A stretch of 64,000 nucleotides of DNA from CBDFHV01 sp965247705 (GTDB lineage Bacteria > Pseudomonadota > Alphaproteobacteria > Rhodospirillales > CAMCUA01). The stretch is from positions 26,082-90,081 of the forward strand of contig CBDFHV010000033.1 in NCBI GenBank assembly GCA_965247705.1, given 5' to 3'. The translations under genes and the position numbers were made by a program. Position 1 is the first letter of the stretch. Every line of letters begins with the position of its first letter. A model generated the notes under the pieces. The model had not been told where the DNA came from. It did not search any database and saw nothing but the letters and a program-made list of their open reading frames with translations. Of the stretch, positions 24,452-33,086 are shown piece by piece.

Positions 24452-25981
24452 ATGACCACCACAATTGCCGATTCGCCCGCGGCGGCGCAGGAGGAGTACA
24501 CCGCTGCCCCGGCCTTCCGCACCCTGCCCCACAACGTGGAGGCGGAGAAGGCGTTGCTGGGCGCCATGTTCGTCAACAACCGGGCCTACGAGCGTGTTTC
24601 CGACTTCTTGAAGAGCGAGCACTTCGCCCTTGCCCAGCATGGGCGAATTTATGAGTCCTGTGCCCGCCTCATCGAACGCGGCCAGATCGCCGATCCCATC
24701 ACCCTGAAGCACGTTTTCGAGCAGGACGAGCTCCTGGCCGACATCGGCGGACCGGCGTACCTGGCGGAACTGGCGGCCTCGGCGGTCACCACCATCAATG
24801 CCGGAGAGTACGGGCGCATCATCTACGACCTCTTTCTCAGGCGCGAGTTGATCGCGTTGGGGGAGGACGTGGTCAACCGGGCCTATGCCCCGGAATCGGA
24901 CGACCGGGCGAACCAACAGATCGAGACGGCCGAGCAGCGCCTCTATGACCTGGCGACCACGGGCGAGGTGGAAGGCGGCTTCGCGCCCTTCAAGCAGTCG
25001 GTCATGGAAGCGATTCGCATGGCGGAGCTGGCCCACAAGCGCGAGGGTCGCCTGGCGGGCGCGACCACGGGGCTGGTCGACGTCGACCGCATCTTGGGCG
25101 GGCTGCACAAGTCGGATCTGTTGATCCTGGCCGGGCGGCCGTCCATGGGCAAGACGGCGCTGGCCACCAATATCGCCTACAACGCCGCCTATTCCCATGC
25201 CCGATCCGGCGGCGAGGAAGGTGCGGTCGTCGGCTTCTTCTCGCTGGAAATGTCGTCGGAACAGCTGGCGAGCCGCGTTCTCTCCGAACAGACCGACATT
25301 TCTTCCGATCGCATGCGCAAGGGCGTGCTGACCAACGAGGAGTTCGAACGCCTGGTGGTCGCCAGCCAGGAACTCCACGGCATCCCCATATTCATCGACG
25401 ATACACCGGCGCTGACGATCTCGGCCCTGCGGACGCGGGCTCGCCGCTTGAAGCGACAGCACGACCTGGGCCTGATCGTGATCGACTACCTGCAACTCAT
25501 CGCCCCATCGCAGACCAGCCGCAACGACAATCGGGTGCAGGAGGTCTCCGAGATTACCCGCGGGCTGAAGACCCTCGCCAAGGAGCTCGATGTCCCGGTC
25601 CTCGCCCTGTCCCAGTTATCGCGGCAGGTCGAGCAGCGCGAGGACAAGCGGCCGCAACTTTCCGACCTCAGGGAATCGGGCTCCATCGAGCAGGACTCCG
25701 ACGTGGTGATGTTCATCTTCCGGGAGGAGTACTACCTGGAACGGGCTGAACCCGTGCGCCGTTCCGACGAAAAGGACGACCGGTTCATGGAGCGACGGGA
25801 CCGCTGGGAGCAGCGATTGACCGAAGTCCGCAATATGGCGGAGGTCATTGTCGCCAAACAGCGCCACGGCCCCATCGGCGTCGTCCGGCTGGTCTTCCAG
25901 GGGGCCTTCACCCGGTTCGCCAGCCTGGACCAGGATCATGGTTCGGCGCTACCGTCCGGGTCCGGGACGCCGCCTTTCTAA
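24452..25981 (+). CDS. dnaB: Replicative DNA helicase DnaB
   Basis: A 509-residue hexameric helicase that unwinds DNA ahead of the fork. The N-terminal domain (about 20-180, LPHNVEAEKALLGAMF) binds primase. The RecA-like domain has Walker A GRPSMGKTAL (228-237), Walker B around LIVIDYLQLI, and the DLRESGSIEQDSD and arginine-finger region near the end. The ATG at 24452 is chosen over the in-frame ATG at 24434 because it gives the usual N-terminal length. alr follows by 9 bp. Confidence 0.96.
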   Translation: MTTTIADSPAAAQEEYTAAPAFRTLPHNVEAEKALLGAMFVNNRAYERVSDFLKSEHFALAQHGRIYESCARLIERGQIADPITLKHVFEQDELLADIGGPAYLAELAASAVTTINAGEYGRIIYDLFLRRELIALGEDVVNRAYAPESDDRANQQIETAEQRLYDLATTGEVEGGFAPFKQSVMEAIRMAELAHKREGRLAGATTGLVDVDRILGGLHKSDLLILAGRPSMGKTALATNIAYNAAYSHARSGGEEGAVVGFFSLEMSSEQLASRVLSEQTDISSDRMRKGVLTNEEFERLVVASQELHGIPIFIDDTPALTISALRTRARRLKRQHDLGLIVIDYLQLIAPSQTSRNDNRVQEVSEITRGLKTLAKELDVPVLALSQLSRQVEQREDKRPQLSDLRESGSIEQDSDVVMFIFREEYYLERAEPVRRSDEKDDRFMERRDRWEQRLTEVRNMAEVIVAKQRHGPIGVVRLVFQGAFTRFASLDQDHGSALPSGSGTPPF

Positions 25982-25990
25982 GAGACCAAC

Positions 25991-27103
25991 ATGTCCATAC
26001 GCGAGACCTCCTGCGCGATGCTGGTCATCGACCTTGACGCCGTCGCCGCCAACTGGCGCCTGCTGCGCGATCGGCTGTCCGGCGCCCCGTGCGCCGCCGT
26101 CGTCAAGGCGGACGGCTATGGACTCGGCGCCCAGAAAGTAGGCGCGGCGCTGGCCGCCGCCGGCTGCGAGACCTTCTTCGTCGCCCACATCGACGAGGCC
26201 CTGGCCCTGCGCGAAACCCTGCCGGAGACGGAAATCCATGTGCTGAGTGGAGTGCTGCCCGGTACCGGTCCGCTGTTTGTTCTCAATCGCCTGGTGCCGG
26301 TCCTGAACTCCCTCCAGGATGTGATCGACTGGGTAGAATTCCAGAAGGATTCCGACAGCACACTGCCCGTGGACGTGCACTTGGATACGGGCATGTGCCG
26401 GCTTGGCCTGCCGGCCGACGAGGTCGAGGTGCTGAAGGATCGGCGGGACCTCCTGAAGACCTTGCAAGTGCGCTACTGGATGAGCCATCTGGCCTGTGCG
26501 GACGAACCGCAACACCCCGTGAACGCGGCCCAACGGGACGCCCTGCGCGGTTTCCTCGCCGCCCTGCCGCCGGCCCCGGCGACCTTCGCCAATTCGTCGG
26601 GCATCTTTTTGGGGTCCGACTACCACGTCGACCTGGCACGGCCGGGGGTGGCGCTTTACGGCGGAAATCCCCAGCCGGGAAACCCCAACCCCATGGCACA
26701 AGTGGTTCGTTTGCAAGCCCGAATCCTGCAAGTGCGCCGCGTTGACGCTCCCCAGACCGTTGGATATGGTGCCAGCCACCGATTCACCGGGCCGACCCGC
26801 GTGGCGACCGTGGGGGTTGGCTACGCGGACGGTTATCTTCGCTCCCTCAGCGGCGGCGGTTGCGGCTATGTCGGTGACGTGCGGGTGCCGATCGTGGGAC
26901 GCGTGTCCATGGACCTCATTACCCTCGACGTCTCGGCGGTGCCGGAGCACCTGTCTCGACCGGGCGCCCTCGTCGACCTGATCGGCCCCCACAACCCGGT
27001 CGATGCGGTCGCCGCGGCGGCAGGCACCATTTCCTACGAGATCCTCACCGGCCTGGGCCGGCGCTACCATCGGATCTATCGCGGCGACAAGGCCAAAGCC
27101 TGA
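25991..27103 (+). CDS. alr: Alanine racemase
   Basis: A 370-residue fold-type-III PLP enzyme making D-alanine for peptidoglycan. The PLP lysine is Lys39 (VVKADGYG). The second catalytic base lies in the VGYGASHRF region, and VGYADGYLRSLS and GRVSMDLITLDV are the C-terminal-domain signatures. dnaB-alr is a common order. Its TGA overlaps the next ATG by one base, so the lipid-transport permease gene is translationally coupled. Confidence 0.95.
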   Translation: MSIRETSCAMLVIDLDAVAANWRLLRDRLSGAPCAAVVKADGYGLGAQKVGAALAAAGCETFFVAHIDEALALRETLPETEIHVLSGVLPGTGPLFVLNRLVPVLNSLQDVIDWVEFQKDSDSTLPVDVHLDTGMCRLGLPADEVEVLKDRRDLLKTLQVRYWMSHLACADEPQHPVNAAQRDALRGFLAALPPAPATFANSSGIFLGSDYHVDLARPGVALYGGNPQPGNPNPMAQVVRLQARILQVRRVDAPQTVGYGASHRFTGPTRVATVGVGYADGYLRSLSGGGCGYVGDVRVPIVGRVSMDLITLDVSAVPEHLSRPGALVDLIGPHNPVDAVAAAAGTISYEILTGLGRRYHRIYRGDKAKA

Positions 27104-27876
27104 TGAATATTTTGCGGCCCATCGGCCAGGTCACCATTGGCTTCTTCGGTACCACGGGGCGGCTTGCCCTGTTCACGGGTGCCGCCCTCAGCCATTGCGC
27201 TCGGCCGCCGTTCTATCCCCGCATGGTCGGGCGCCAAATGGTGGACATCGGATACTTTTCCCTGCCGGTGGTCGGACTGACCGCCATCTTCACCGGCATG
27301 GTGCTGGCGCTGCAGAGCTACACGGGCTTCGCCCGCTTCTCCGCCGAGGGCGCGGTGGCCAGCGTGGTGGTGTTGTCGATGACCCGGGAATTGGGGCCGG
27401 TGTTGGCGGGCCTCATGGTCGCCGGCCGTATCGGCGCCGCCATGGCGGCCGAGATCGGCACCATGCGGGTGACGGAACAGATCGATGCCCTCACCACGCT
27501 GTCGACCAACCCGGTCAAGTATCTGGTGGTGCCGCGGCTGATCGCCGGCTTGACCATGCTGCCCCTGCTGGTGCTGGTGGCCGACGTGATTGGGGTTTTT
27601 GGCGGCTATCTGGTGGCCGTCTACAAGCTCGGCTTCAATCCGTCCAACTACCTGCAAAGCACCTATGATTTCATGGAGATGTCGGACGTCGTTTCCGGCT
27701 TGGTAAAGGCCAGCGCGTTCGGATTCCTGATCACCCTGATGGGCTGCTATCACGGCTATCACTCCAAGGGCGGCGCCCGGGGCGTCGGTTCGGCCACCAC
27801 CAACGCTGTGGTCTCCGCGTCTATCTTGATCCTGTCCTTCGACTACATCCTTACCGAGATGTTTTTCGGCCCATGA
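27103..27876 (+). CDS. mlaE: MlaE-type ABC transporter permease (lipid asymmetry)
   Basis: A 257-residue inner-membrane protein of the MlaE/YrbE family with five or six hydrophobic segments. The family block MTRELGPVLAGLMVAGRIGAAMAAEIG and the EQIDAL coupling helix are present. MlaE with MlaF moves phospholipids between the inner membrane and the MlaC/MlaA system; mlaC and mlaA homologues are in this window at 39.5 and 41 kb. It overlaps mlaF by 4 bp. No MCE-domain protein (MlaD) follows, which is unusual compared with the E. coli operon. Confidence 0.9.
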   Translation: MNILRPIGQVTIGFFGTTGRLALFTGAALSHCARPPFYPRMVGRQMVDIGYFSLPVVGLTAIFTGMVLALQSYTGFARFSAEGAVASVVVLSMTRELGPVLAGLMVAGRIGAAMAAEIGTMRVTEQIDALTTLSTNPVKYLVVPRLIAGLTMLPLLVLVADVIGVFGGYLVAVYKLGFNPSNYLQSTYDFMEMSDVVSGLVKASAFGFLITLMGCYHGYHSKGGARGVGSATTNAVVSASILILSFDYILTEMFFGP

Positions 27877-28664
27877 GCGAGGCCGGACCGACCGCTGACA
27901 AGGTCAAGATCCGCCTGCGCGATGTGCGCAAGGCTTTCGGCCCCAAGGTCGTCCTGGACGGCGTCGACCTGGACGTCGGCGAGGCCGAATCGGTGGTCAT
28001 CATTGGCGGCTCGGGTACCGGAAAGTCGGTAACGCTGAAGTGTATCCTCGGCCTTTTGAAGCCCGATTCGGGAAGCGTTCAGGTGGGCGGCGAAGAGGTC
28101 ACCGTCATGAACGCGCGTCAGCGGGAACGGGTGAACCGCAAGTTCGGCATGCTGTTTCAGAGCGCCGCGTTGTTCGACAGCCTGCCGGTGTGGGAAAATG
28201 TGGCGTTCGGATTACTGGCGGAGAAGCGGGTCGGCCGGGGGCAGGCGCGGGACATCGCGGCGGAGAAACTCGCCCACGTGGGCCTGGGTCCCGAAGTGCG
28301 CGACCTCTATCCGGCGGAGCTGTCAGGCGGCATTCAGAAGCGTGTGGGACTGGCCCGCGCCATCGCCGCCGACCCGGAAATCATCTTCTTCGACGAACCC
28401 ACCACGGGCCTGGACCCCATTATGGCCGATGTGATCAACGACTTGATCGTCAGGGTGACCCGGGAGTTGGGCGTGACCGCGCTTAGCATCACCCACGACA
28501 TGGCCAGCGCGCGGAAGATCGCCCACCGCATCGCCATGCTGTACGCTGGACGAATCATCTGGGCCGGCGAGACGGACCGCATCGACGGCAGCGGAAACGA
28601 GTACGTCGAGCAGTTCATCCACGGTTCCGCCGAGGGCCCCATCGCCATGGCGGTGCGGGCCTGA
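27873..28664 (+). CDS. mlaF: MlaF-type ABC transporter ATP-binding protein
   Basis: A 263-residue ABC ATPase. Walker A GGSGTGKS is at 45-52, the signature LSGGIQKRVGLARA is mid-protein (ABC motif with the GIQ/M variant seen in MlaF), Walker B is IIFFDEPTTGLDP, and the H-loop is SITHDMASA. It powers lipid transport by the MlaE permease with which it overlaps by 4 bp. The next gene, radA, starts 67 bp downstream, so the pair is probably the whole unit here. Confidence 0.92.
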   Translation: MSEAGPTADKVKIRLRDVRKAFGPKVVLDGVDLDVGEAESVVIIGGSGTGKSVTLKCILGLLKPDSGSVQVGGEEVTVMNARQRERVNRKFGMLFQSAALFDSLPVWENVAFGLLAEKRVGRGQARDIAAEKLAHVGLGPEVRDLYPAELSGGIQKRVGLARAIAADPEIIFFDEPTTGLDPIMADVINDLIVRVTRELGVTALSITHDMASARKIAHRIAMLYAGRIIWAGETDRIDGSGNEYVEQFIHGSAEGPIAMAVRA

Positions 28665-28731
28665 TACCAAGGTAGGTGTTTCGCGGTTGGCCCGTGGCAA
28701 GAGCTGGGCCGGTGGGAAGGAAGGCGCCCCC

Positions 28732-30168
28732 GTGGCACGTTCCGCGGCAAGATATGTCTGCCAGGAATGCGGCGCCGCCCACTCGAAGTGGTCGGGCCGT
28801 TGCGACGCCTGCGGCGCCTGGAACACCATGGTCGAGGAATCAGCCGGAGAGGCGCCGCCCAAGGGGCTGGATGCCAAGCCTGGCAAGCGGCTCGCCTTCG
28901 TCGGCCTGAAGGGGGACGCCGTCGGCAACCCGCGGCGCGAGACCGGGAACAGCGAGTTCGACAGGGTTTGCGGCGGCGGCCTTGTCGCGGGTTCCGCCGT
29001 CCTCGTCGGCGGCGATCCGGGAATCGGCAAGTCGACGCTGCTGCTGCAGATCTCGGCCACCCTATCGGCCACGGCCGACTGCGCCTATGTGTCCGGCGAG
29101 GAGGCCATCGAGCAGGTTCGGCTGCGCGCCCGGCGCTTGGGCCTGGACCAGACACCCCTGCGCCTGGCGGCCGCCACCAGCGTCCGCGACATCGCGACGA
29201 CACTGGATCGGCCGGATGCACCGTTTCTGGCCATTATCGATTCCATCCAGACCATGTTCGTCGATTCCCTGGATTCGGCGCCCGGCACCGTGTCCCAGGT
29301 GCGGGCCAGTGCCCAGGCGCTTATCCGCGTGGCCAAGCGCCGGGGAATCGTCCTCGTTCTGGTCGGCCACGTCACCAAGGAAGGACTGATTGCCGGCCCG
29401 CGGGTGCTGGAGCATATGGTGGATACGGTGCTTCACTTCGAAGGCGAACGGGGCAACCAGTTTCGCGTGATGCGGGCGGTGAAAAACCGCTTTGGCCCCA
29501 CAGACGAGATCGGTGTCTTCGAGATGACCGACGCGGGCTTGTGTGAAGTACCCAATCCCTCGGCCCTGTTCCTTGCCGACCGGGATCGCCCGGTGAGCGG
29601 CGCCAGCGTGTTCGCGGGCATGGAGGGGACCCGACCGCTGCTGGTCGAGATCCAGTCGTTGACCGCGCCGTCCGCCCTGGCGACCCCGCGCCGCGCCGTG
29701 GTGGGCTGGGACGGAAACCGCCTGGCCATGGTCCTGGCGGTCCTTCAGACCCGCTGCGGCGTGGACCTTTTGGGTCGCGACGTCTACCTGAACGTGGCGG
29801 GCGGCTTGCGGATTTCCGAACCCGCCGCCGACATGGCGGTGGCCGCGTCCCTGGTATCAGCGCTCAGCGATCAGCCCCTTCCCGCGGAAACCGTGGTATT
29901 TGGCGAAATCAGCCTGTCCGGGGAAGTGCGGCCCGTGGCCCACATGGAACCCCGCCTCAAGGAGGCCGCGAAGCTGGGCTTTACACGGGCCGTGGTCCCC
30001 ACCCTTCGAGCCTTGCGGGATCGGAGTTCCCTCGACAACCTGGGAATTCGCCTGATAGAGGTCGGCCACCTGTCGGACCTGGCTCGCCTGGCCGGGCACG
30101 ACGGCGGTCCCACTCCTGTACGACGGGCCGTCGAACGGCAGCGGGAGAATGCCCTCCATGGAAGCTAG
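28732..30168 (+). CDS. radA: RadA, DNA repair/recombination ATPase
   Basis: With the GTG at 28732 (after AAGGAAGG, eight bases) the protein has 478 residues and begins at the zinc finger: Cys10, Cys13, Cys24, Cys27 (YVCQECG... CDACGAW). Walker A GGDPGIGKST, Walker B LAIIDSIQTM, the RadA-specific KNRFG motif, and a C-terminal Lon-protease-like domain follow. It drives branch migration of recombination intermediates. A TTG at 28687 is a possible longer start. The 3' end overlaps the cvpA start by about 20 bp. Confidence 0.95.
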   Translation: MARSAARYVCQECGAAHSKWSGRCDACGAWNTMVEESAGEAPPKGLDAKPGKRLAFVGLKGDAVGNPRRETGNSEFDRVCGGGLVAGSAVLVGGDPGIGKSTLLLQISATLSATADCAYVSGEEAIEQVRLRARRLGLDQTPLRLAAATSVRDIATTLDRPDAPFLAIIDSIQTMFVDSLDSAPGTVSQVRASAQALIRVAKRRGIVLVLVGHVTKEGLIAGPRVLEHMVDTVLHFEGERGNQFRVMRAVKNRFGPTDEIGVFEMTDAGLCEVPNPSALFLADRDRPVSGASVFAGMEGTRPLLVEIQSLTAPSALATPRRAVVGWDGNRLAMVLAVLQTRCGVDLLGRDVYLNVAGGLRISEPAADMAVAASLVSALSDQPLPAETVVFGEISLSGEVRPVAHMEPRLKEAAKLGFTRAVVPTLRALRDRSSLDNLGIRLIEVGHLSDLARLAGHDGGPTPVRRAVERQRENALHGS

Positions 30169-30820
30169 CGCACCGATTTCCTGGGTCGATGTCGCGGTGG
30201 GGGGAGTCCTTCTGATCTCCGCCCTCCTCGCCTTCACCCGGGGCATGATGCACGAGGTGCTCAGCATCATTCCCTGGATTGGCGCGGGGGTGGCGACGAT
30301 CTATGGCTATCCGCTCGTCAAACCCCATGCGCGGGAATTTATCGGGATCGACCTCGCCGCCGACATCACCGCCGGCGTGGTGCTCTTTTTCGCGTCCTTC
30401 GTTGTGTTGTCGATGTTGACCCGGGCGCTCACGGCGCAATTGCCGGAAAGCGCGCTCAACGCCTTTGACCGGTCACTGGGCTTCCTGTTCGGATTGGCCC
30501 GCGGCGCGCTGCTCGTCTGTTTGGCCTACATCGGCCTGGAGATGACGATGCCGCCGTCGGAGCACCCGGCCTGGGTGCGCGACGCCCGCACCCTACCCGC
30601 GGTCGAGCACGGTGTCGCCTGGCTGAGGAAGATCGTGCCGGCCGAGGTCGTGTCCAAGGGATCGAAAGTTCAGAACGAGGTGGAGCGGGCGCGGGAGGCT
30701 GGCCGGATGATGGAGAGGCTCTTGTCGCCGGCTCCCGCAGGGCCTACGTCCGATCCCGACAAGGGTTACGGGCGTGCGGCCCGCGAGCAGTTGGACCGCC
30801 TCATCGAGACGACACGATAG
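30149..30820 (+). CDS. cvpA: CvpA family membrane protein
   Basis: A 223-residue protein with four hydrophobic segments in the first 140 residues (starting ISWVDVAVGGVLLIS) and a charged cytoplasmic C-terminal tail. In E. coli cvpA is required for colicin V production and lies just before purF, as here (3 bp gap). The family has been linked to envelope stress tolerance. A second ATG at 30158 is an alternative start. Function in this organism is not known. Confidence 0.85.
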   Translation: MPSMEASAPISWVDVAVGGVLLISALLAFTRGMMHEVLSIIPWIGAGVATIYGYPLVKPHAREFIGIDLAADITAGVVLFFASFVVLSMLTRALTAQLPESALNAFDRSLGFLFGLARGALLVCLAYIGLEMTMPPSEHPAWVRDARTLPAVEHGVAWLRKIVPAEVVSKGSKVQNEVERAREAGRMMERLLSPAPAGPTSDPDKGYGRAAREQLDRLIETTR

Positions 30821-30823
30821 AGT

Positions 30824-32287
30824 ATGGAATCCCCCATGATTCATCACGGCGGCGCGGACGATCACCCGCGCGAAGAGTGCGGCGTTTTCGGCATCTTCGG
30901 CCATCCGGATGCGGCGGCGCTGACGGCGCTGGGACTGCACGCGCTGCAGCACAGGGGTCAGGAAGCGGCCGGGATCGTTTCTTTCGACGGCGAGCAGTTC
31001 CACAGCCACCGCGCGCTGGGCCTGGTGGGAGACAATTTCGGTGCTCGGGATGTCATCGACCGGCTCCCGGGGACCATGGCCATCGGCCACAACCGATACG
31101 CCACTACCGGTGAAACGGTATTGCGCAACGTCCAGCCCCTGTTCGCCGAGTTCAATTTCGGCGGCATGGCAATCGCCCACAACGGCAATCTGACCAACGC
31201 CCTTGCCACGCGCCGCAATCTGGTCCGCCGGGGATGCATCTTCCAGTCCACTATGGACACCGAAATCATCATCCACCTGGTGGCCATCAGCCTCTATTCG
31301 AAGGTTACCGACCGCCTCATCGACGCCATGCGGCAGATCGAGGGGGCCTACTCCCTGATCTCGCTTACCCAGAAAAAGCTCATCGGCGTGCGCGACCCTC
31401 TCGGTGTTCGGCCCCTGATCCTGGGCCGTCTGGACGGCGCCCATATCCTGGCCTCGGAGAGTTGCGCCCTCGACATCATCGGCGCCGAAATGGTCCGTAC
31501 CGTGGACCCGGGCGAGATCGTGGTCGCCGACGACAGCGGCCTGCACAGTATCAAGCCATTCCCCACGACGCGGCAGCGGTTCTGCATTTTCGAATACATC
31601 TACTTTGCCAGGCCTGACAGCACGACGGAGGGCCGCAACGTCTATGAGGTCCGCAAGCGGATCGGCATGGAACTGGCCCGCGAGAGCCACATCGACGCGG
31701 ACATCGTGGTTCCGGTGCCCGATTCGGGCGTGCCCGCGGCCCTCGGCTATGCGGTTCAGTCGGGCTTACCGTTCGAACTGGGAATCATCCGCAATCACTA
31801 CGTGGGACGAACCTTCATCGAGCCGACGGACCAGATCCGCCACTTGGGCGTCAAGCTCAAGCACAACGCCAACCGAAACCATCTGTCCGGCAAGCGTGTC
31901 GTGCTGGTGGACGATTCCATCGTGCGCGGCACCACATCCTTGAAGATCGTGGAGATGGTGCGCGCCGCGGGGGCCAAGGAGGTGCACATGCGGGTCTCCA
32001 GCCCGCCCATCACCGATCCCTGCTATTACGGCATAGATACGCCCGACCGCGACGAACTCCTGGCCGCCGCCCACGACGAAGCCGGTATCGCCAAGCTGAT
32101 TAACGTCGATTCGCTGTCCTTCATTTCGGTCGACGGGTTGTATCGCGCCGTCATCGACGCGACACGGGACAATGACTCGCCTCAGTTCTGCGACGCCTGT
32201 TTCACTAGTGACTATCCCATCCCCCTGACGGATCGGGACGGCGAAACCTTTCCCCAGCAACTATCCCTGCTGGCCGAAACCACGTGA
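30824..32287 (+). CDS. purF: PurF, amidophosphoribosyltransferase
   Basis: A 487-residue enzyme for the first committed step of purine synthesis (PRPP plus glutamine to phosphoribosylamine). The N-terminal propeptide is cleaved before Cys19 (EECGVFGIFG), the glutaminase nucleophile. The PRPP-binding motif VVLVDDSIVRGTT is visible in the C-terminal phosphoribosyltransferase domain. It follows cvpA by 3 bp and overlaps the next SDR gene by 4 bp. Confidence 0.97.
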   Translation: MESPMIHHGGADDHPREECGVFGIFGHPDAAALTALGLHALQHRGQEAAGIVSFDGEQFHSHRALGLVGDNFGARDVIDRLPGTMAIGHNRYATTGETVLRNVQPLFAEFNFGGMAIAHNGNLTNALATRRNLVRRGCIFQSTMDTEIIIHLVAISLYSKVTDRLIDAMRQIEGAYSLISLTQKKLIGVRDPLGVRPLILGRLDGAHILASESCALDIIGAEMVRTVDPGEIVVADDSGLHSIKPFPTTRQRFCIFEYIYFARPDSTTEGRNVYEVRKRIGMELARESHIDADIVVPVPDSGVPAALGYAVQSGLPFELGIIRNHYVGRTFIEPTDQIRHLGVKLKHNANRNHLSGKRVVLVDDSIVRGTTSLKIVEMVRAAGAKEVHMRVSSPPITDPCYYGIDTPDRDELLAAAHDEAGIAKLINVDSLSFISVDGLYRAVIDATRDNDSPQFCDACFTSDYPIPLTDRDGETFPQQLSLLAETT

Positions 32288-33015
32288 ACGAACGACCCGC
32301 CGGCCGCCTGGAAGGACGCGTGGCCCTGATCACGGGCGCCTCGCGCGGGATTGGCGCGGCGGTGGCGCGGCGCTTCGCCGGTGAGGGCGCGCACGTCATT
32401 CTGGTCGCGCGAACCCAGGGTGCGCTCGAGGAACTGGACGATGAAATCCGGGCCAGCGGCGGCAGGGCTTCCCTTGTGCCCGCCGATTTGATGGATTTCC
32501 CCACCATCGACCGTATGGGCGCGGCCACCTACGAACGCTTCGGCCGCCTCGACGTGCTGGTTGCAAACGCTGGGGTTCTCGGCACCCTTTCGCCTGTTGG
32601 TCACATCGATCCGGCCGAGTGGGAGGGCGTTTTGGCGGTCAACGTGACCGCCAACTGGCGCCTGATCCGAAGCTTCGATCCGTTGCTGCGCCGCTCCGAC
32701 GCCGGCCGGGCTATCTTCGTCACGTCCGGAATCACCCAGGGAATCTCCCCCTACTGGGGAGCCTACGCGGCCAGCAAGGCCGCCCTCGAGATGATCGTGC
32801 GCACCTATGCGGCCGAAGTGCGTAAGACCCCGCTGCGGGTCAATCTGCTGAGCCCGGGCGCTGTCCGCACGGCCATGCGGGTGGCGGCCTTTCCCGGCGA
32901 GGATCCGGACACCCTCCCCGCCCCCGAAAGCGTCACCGAATCCTTTGTCCGCCTGGCCGAACCGGCCTGCACCCGGCATGGTGAATGGATCGAGGCCCGC
33001 CATGACGCGCGATAG
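32284..33015 (+). CDS. Short-chain dehydrogenase/reductase
   Basis: A 243-residue SDR, GTG start in a GTGA overlap with the purF stop. TGASRGIG near residues 17-24, VANAG, the catalytic Ser in VTSGITQG, and the YAASKAAL motif are all present. Such an SDR directly after purF is frequent in alphaproteobacteria; its substrate is not established. A terminator-like hairpin lies 21 bp after the stop. Confidence 0.87.
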   Translation: MNERPAGRLEGRVALITGASRGIGAAVARRFAGEGAHVILVARTQGALEELDDEIRASGGRASLVPADLMDFPTIDRMGAATYERFGRLDVLVANAGVLGTLSPVGHIDPAEWEGVLAVNVTANWRLIRSFDPLLRRSDAGRAIFVTSGITQGISPYWGAYAASKAALEMIVRTYAAEVRKTPLRVNLLSPGAVRTAMRVAAFPGEDPDTLPAPESVTESFVRLAEPACTRHGEWIEARHDAR

Positions 33016-33035
33016 GCGCCCAATTGGCCGGCGCC

Positions 33036-33060
33036 AGATCACTAAAGTCTTGATCTTTTT
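33036..33060 (+). terminator. Intrinsic terminator after the purF-SDR unit
   Basis: AGATCA, a 9-base loop and TGATCT are followed directly by TTTT and then CCTATTTT. An additional GGCGCC...GGCGCC pairing lies just upstream (33017-33035). It separates the purF unit from the squalene-hopene cyclase gene, whose start is 27 bp further on, so that gene's promoter must overlap this region. Confidence 0.6.
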
Positions 33061-33086
33061 CCTATTTTCGAACAAAACCGCGCTTC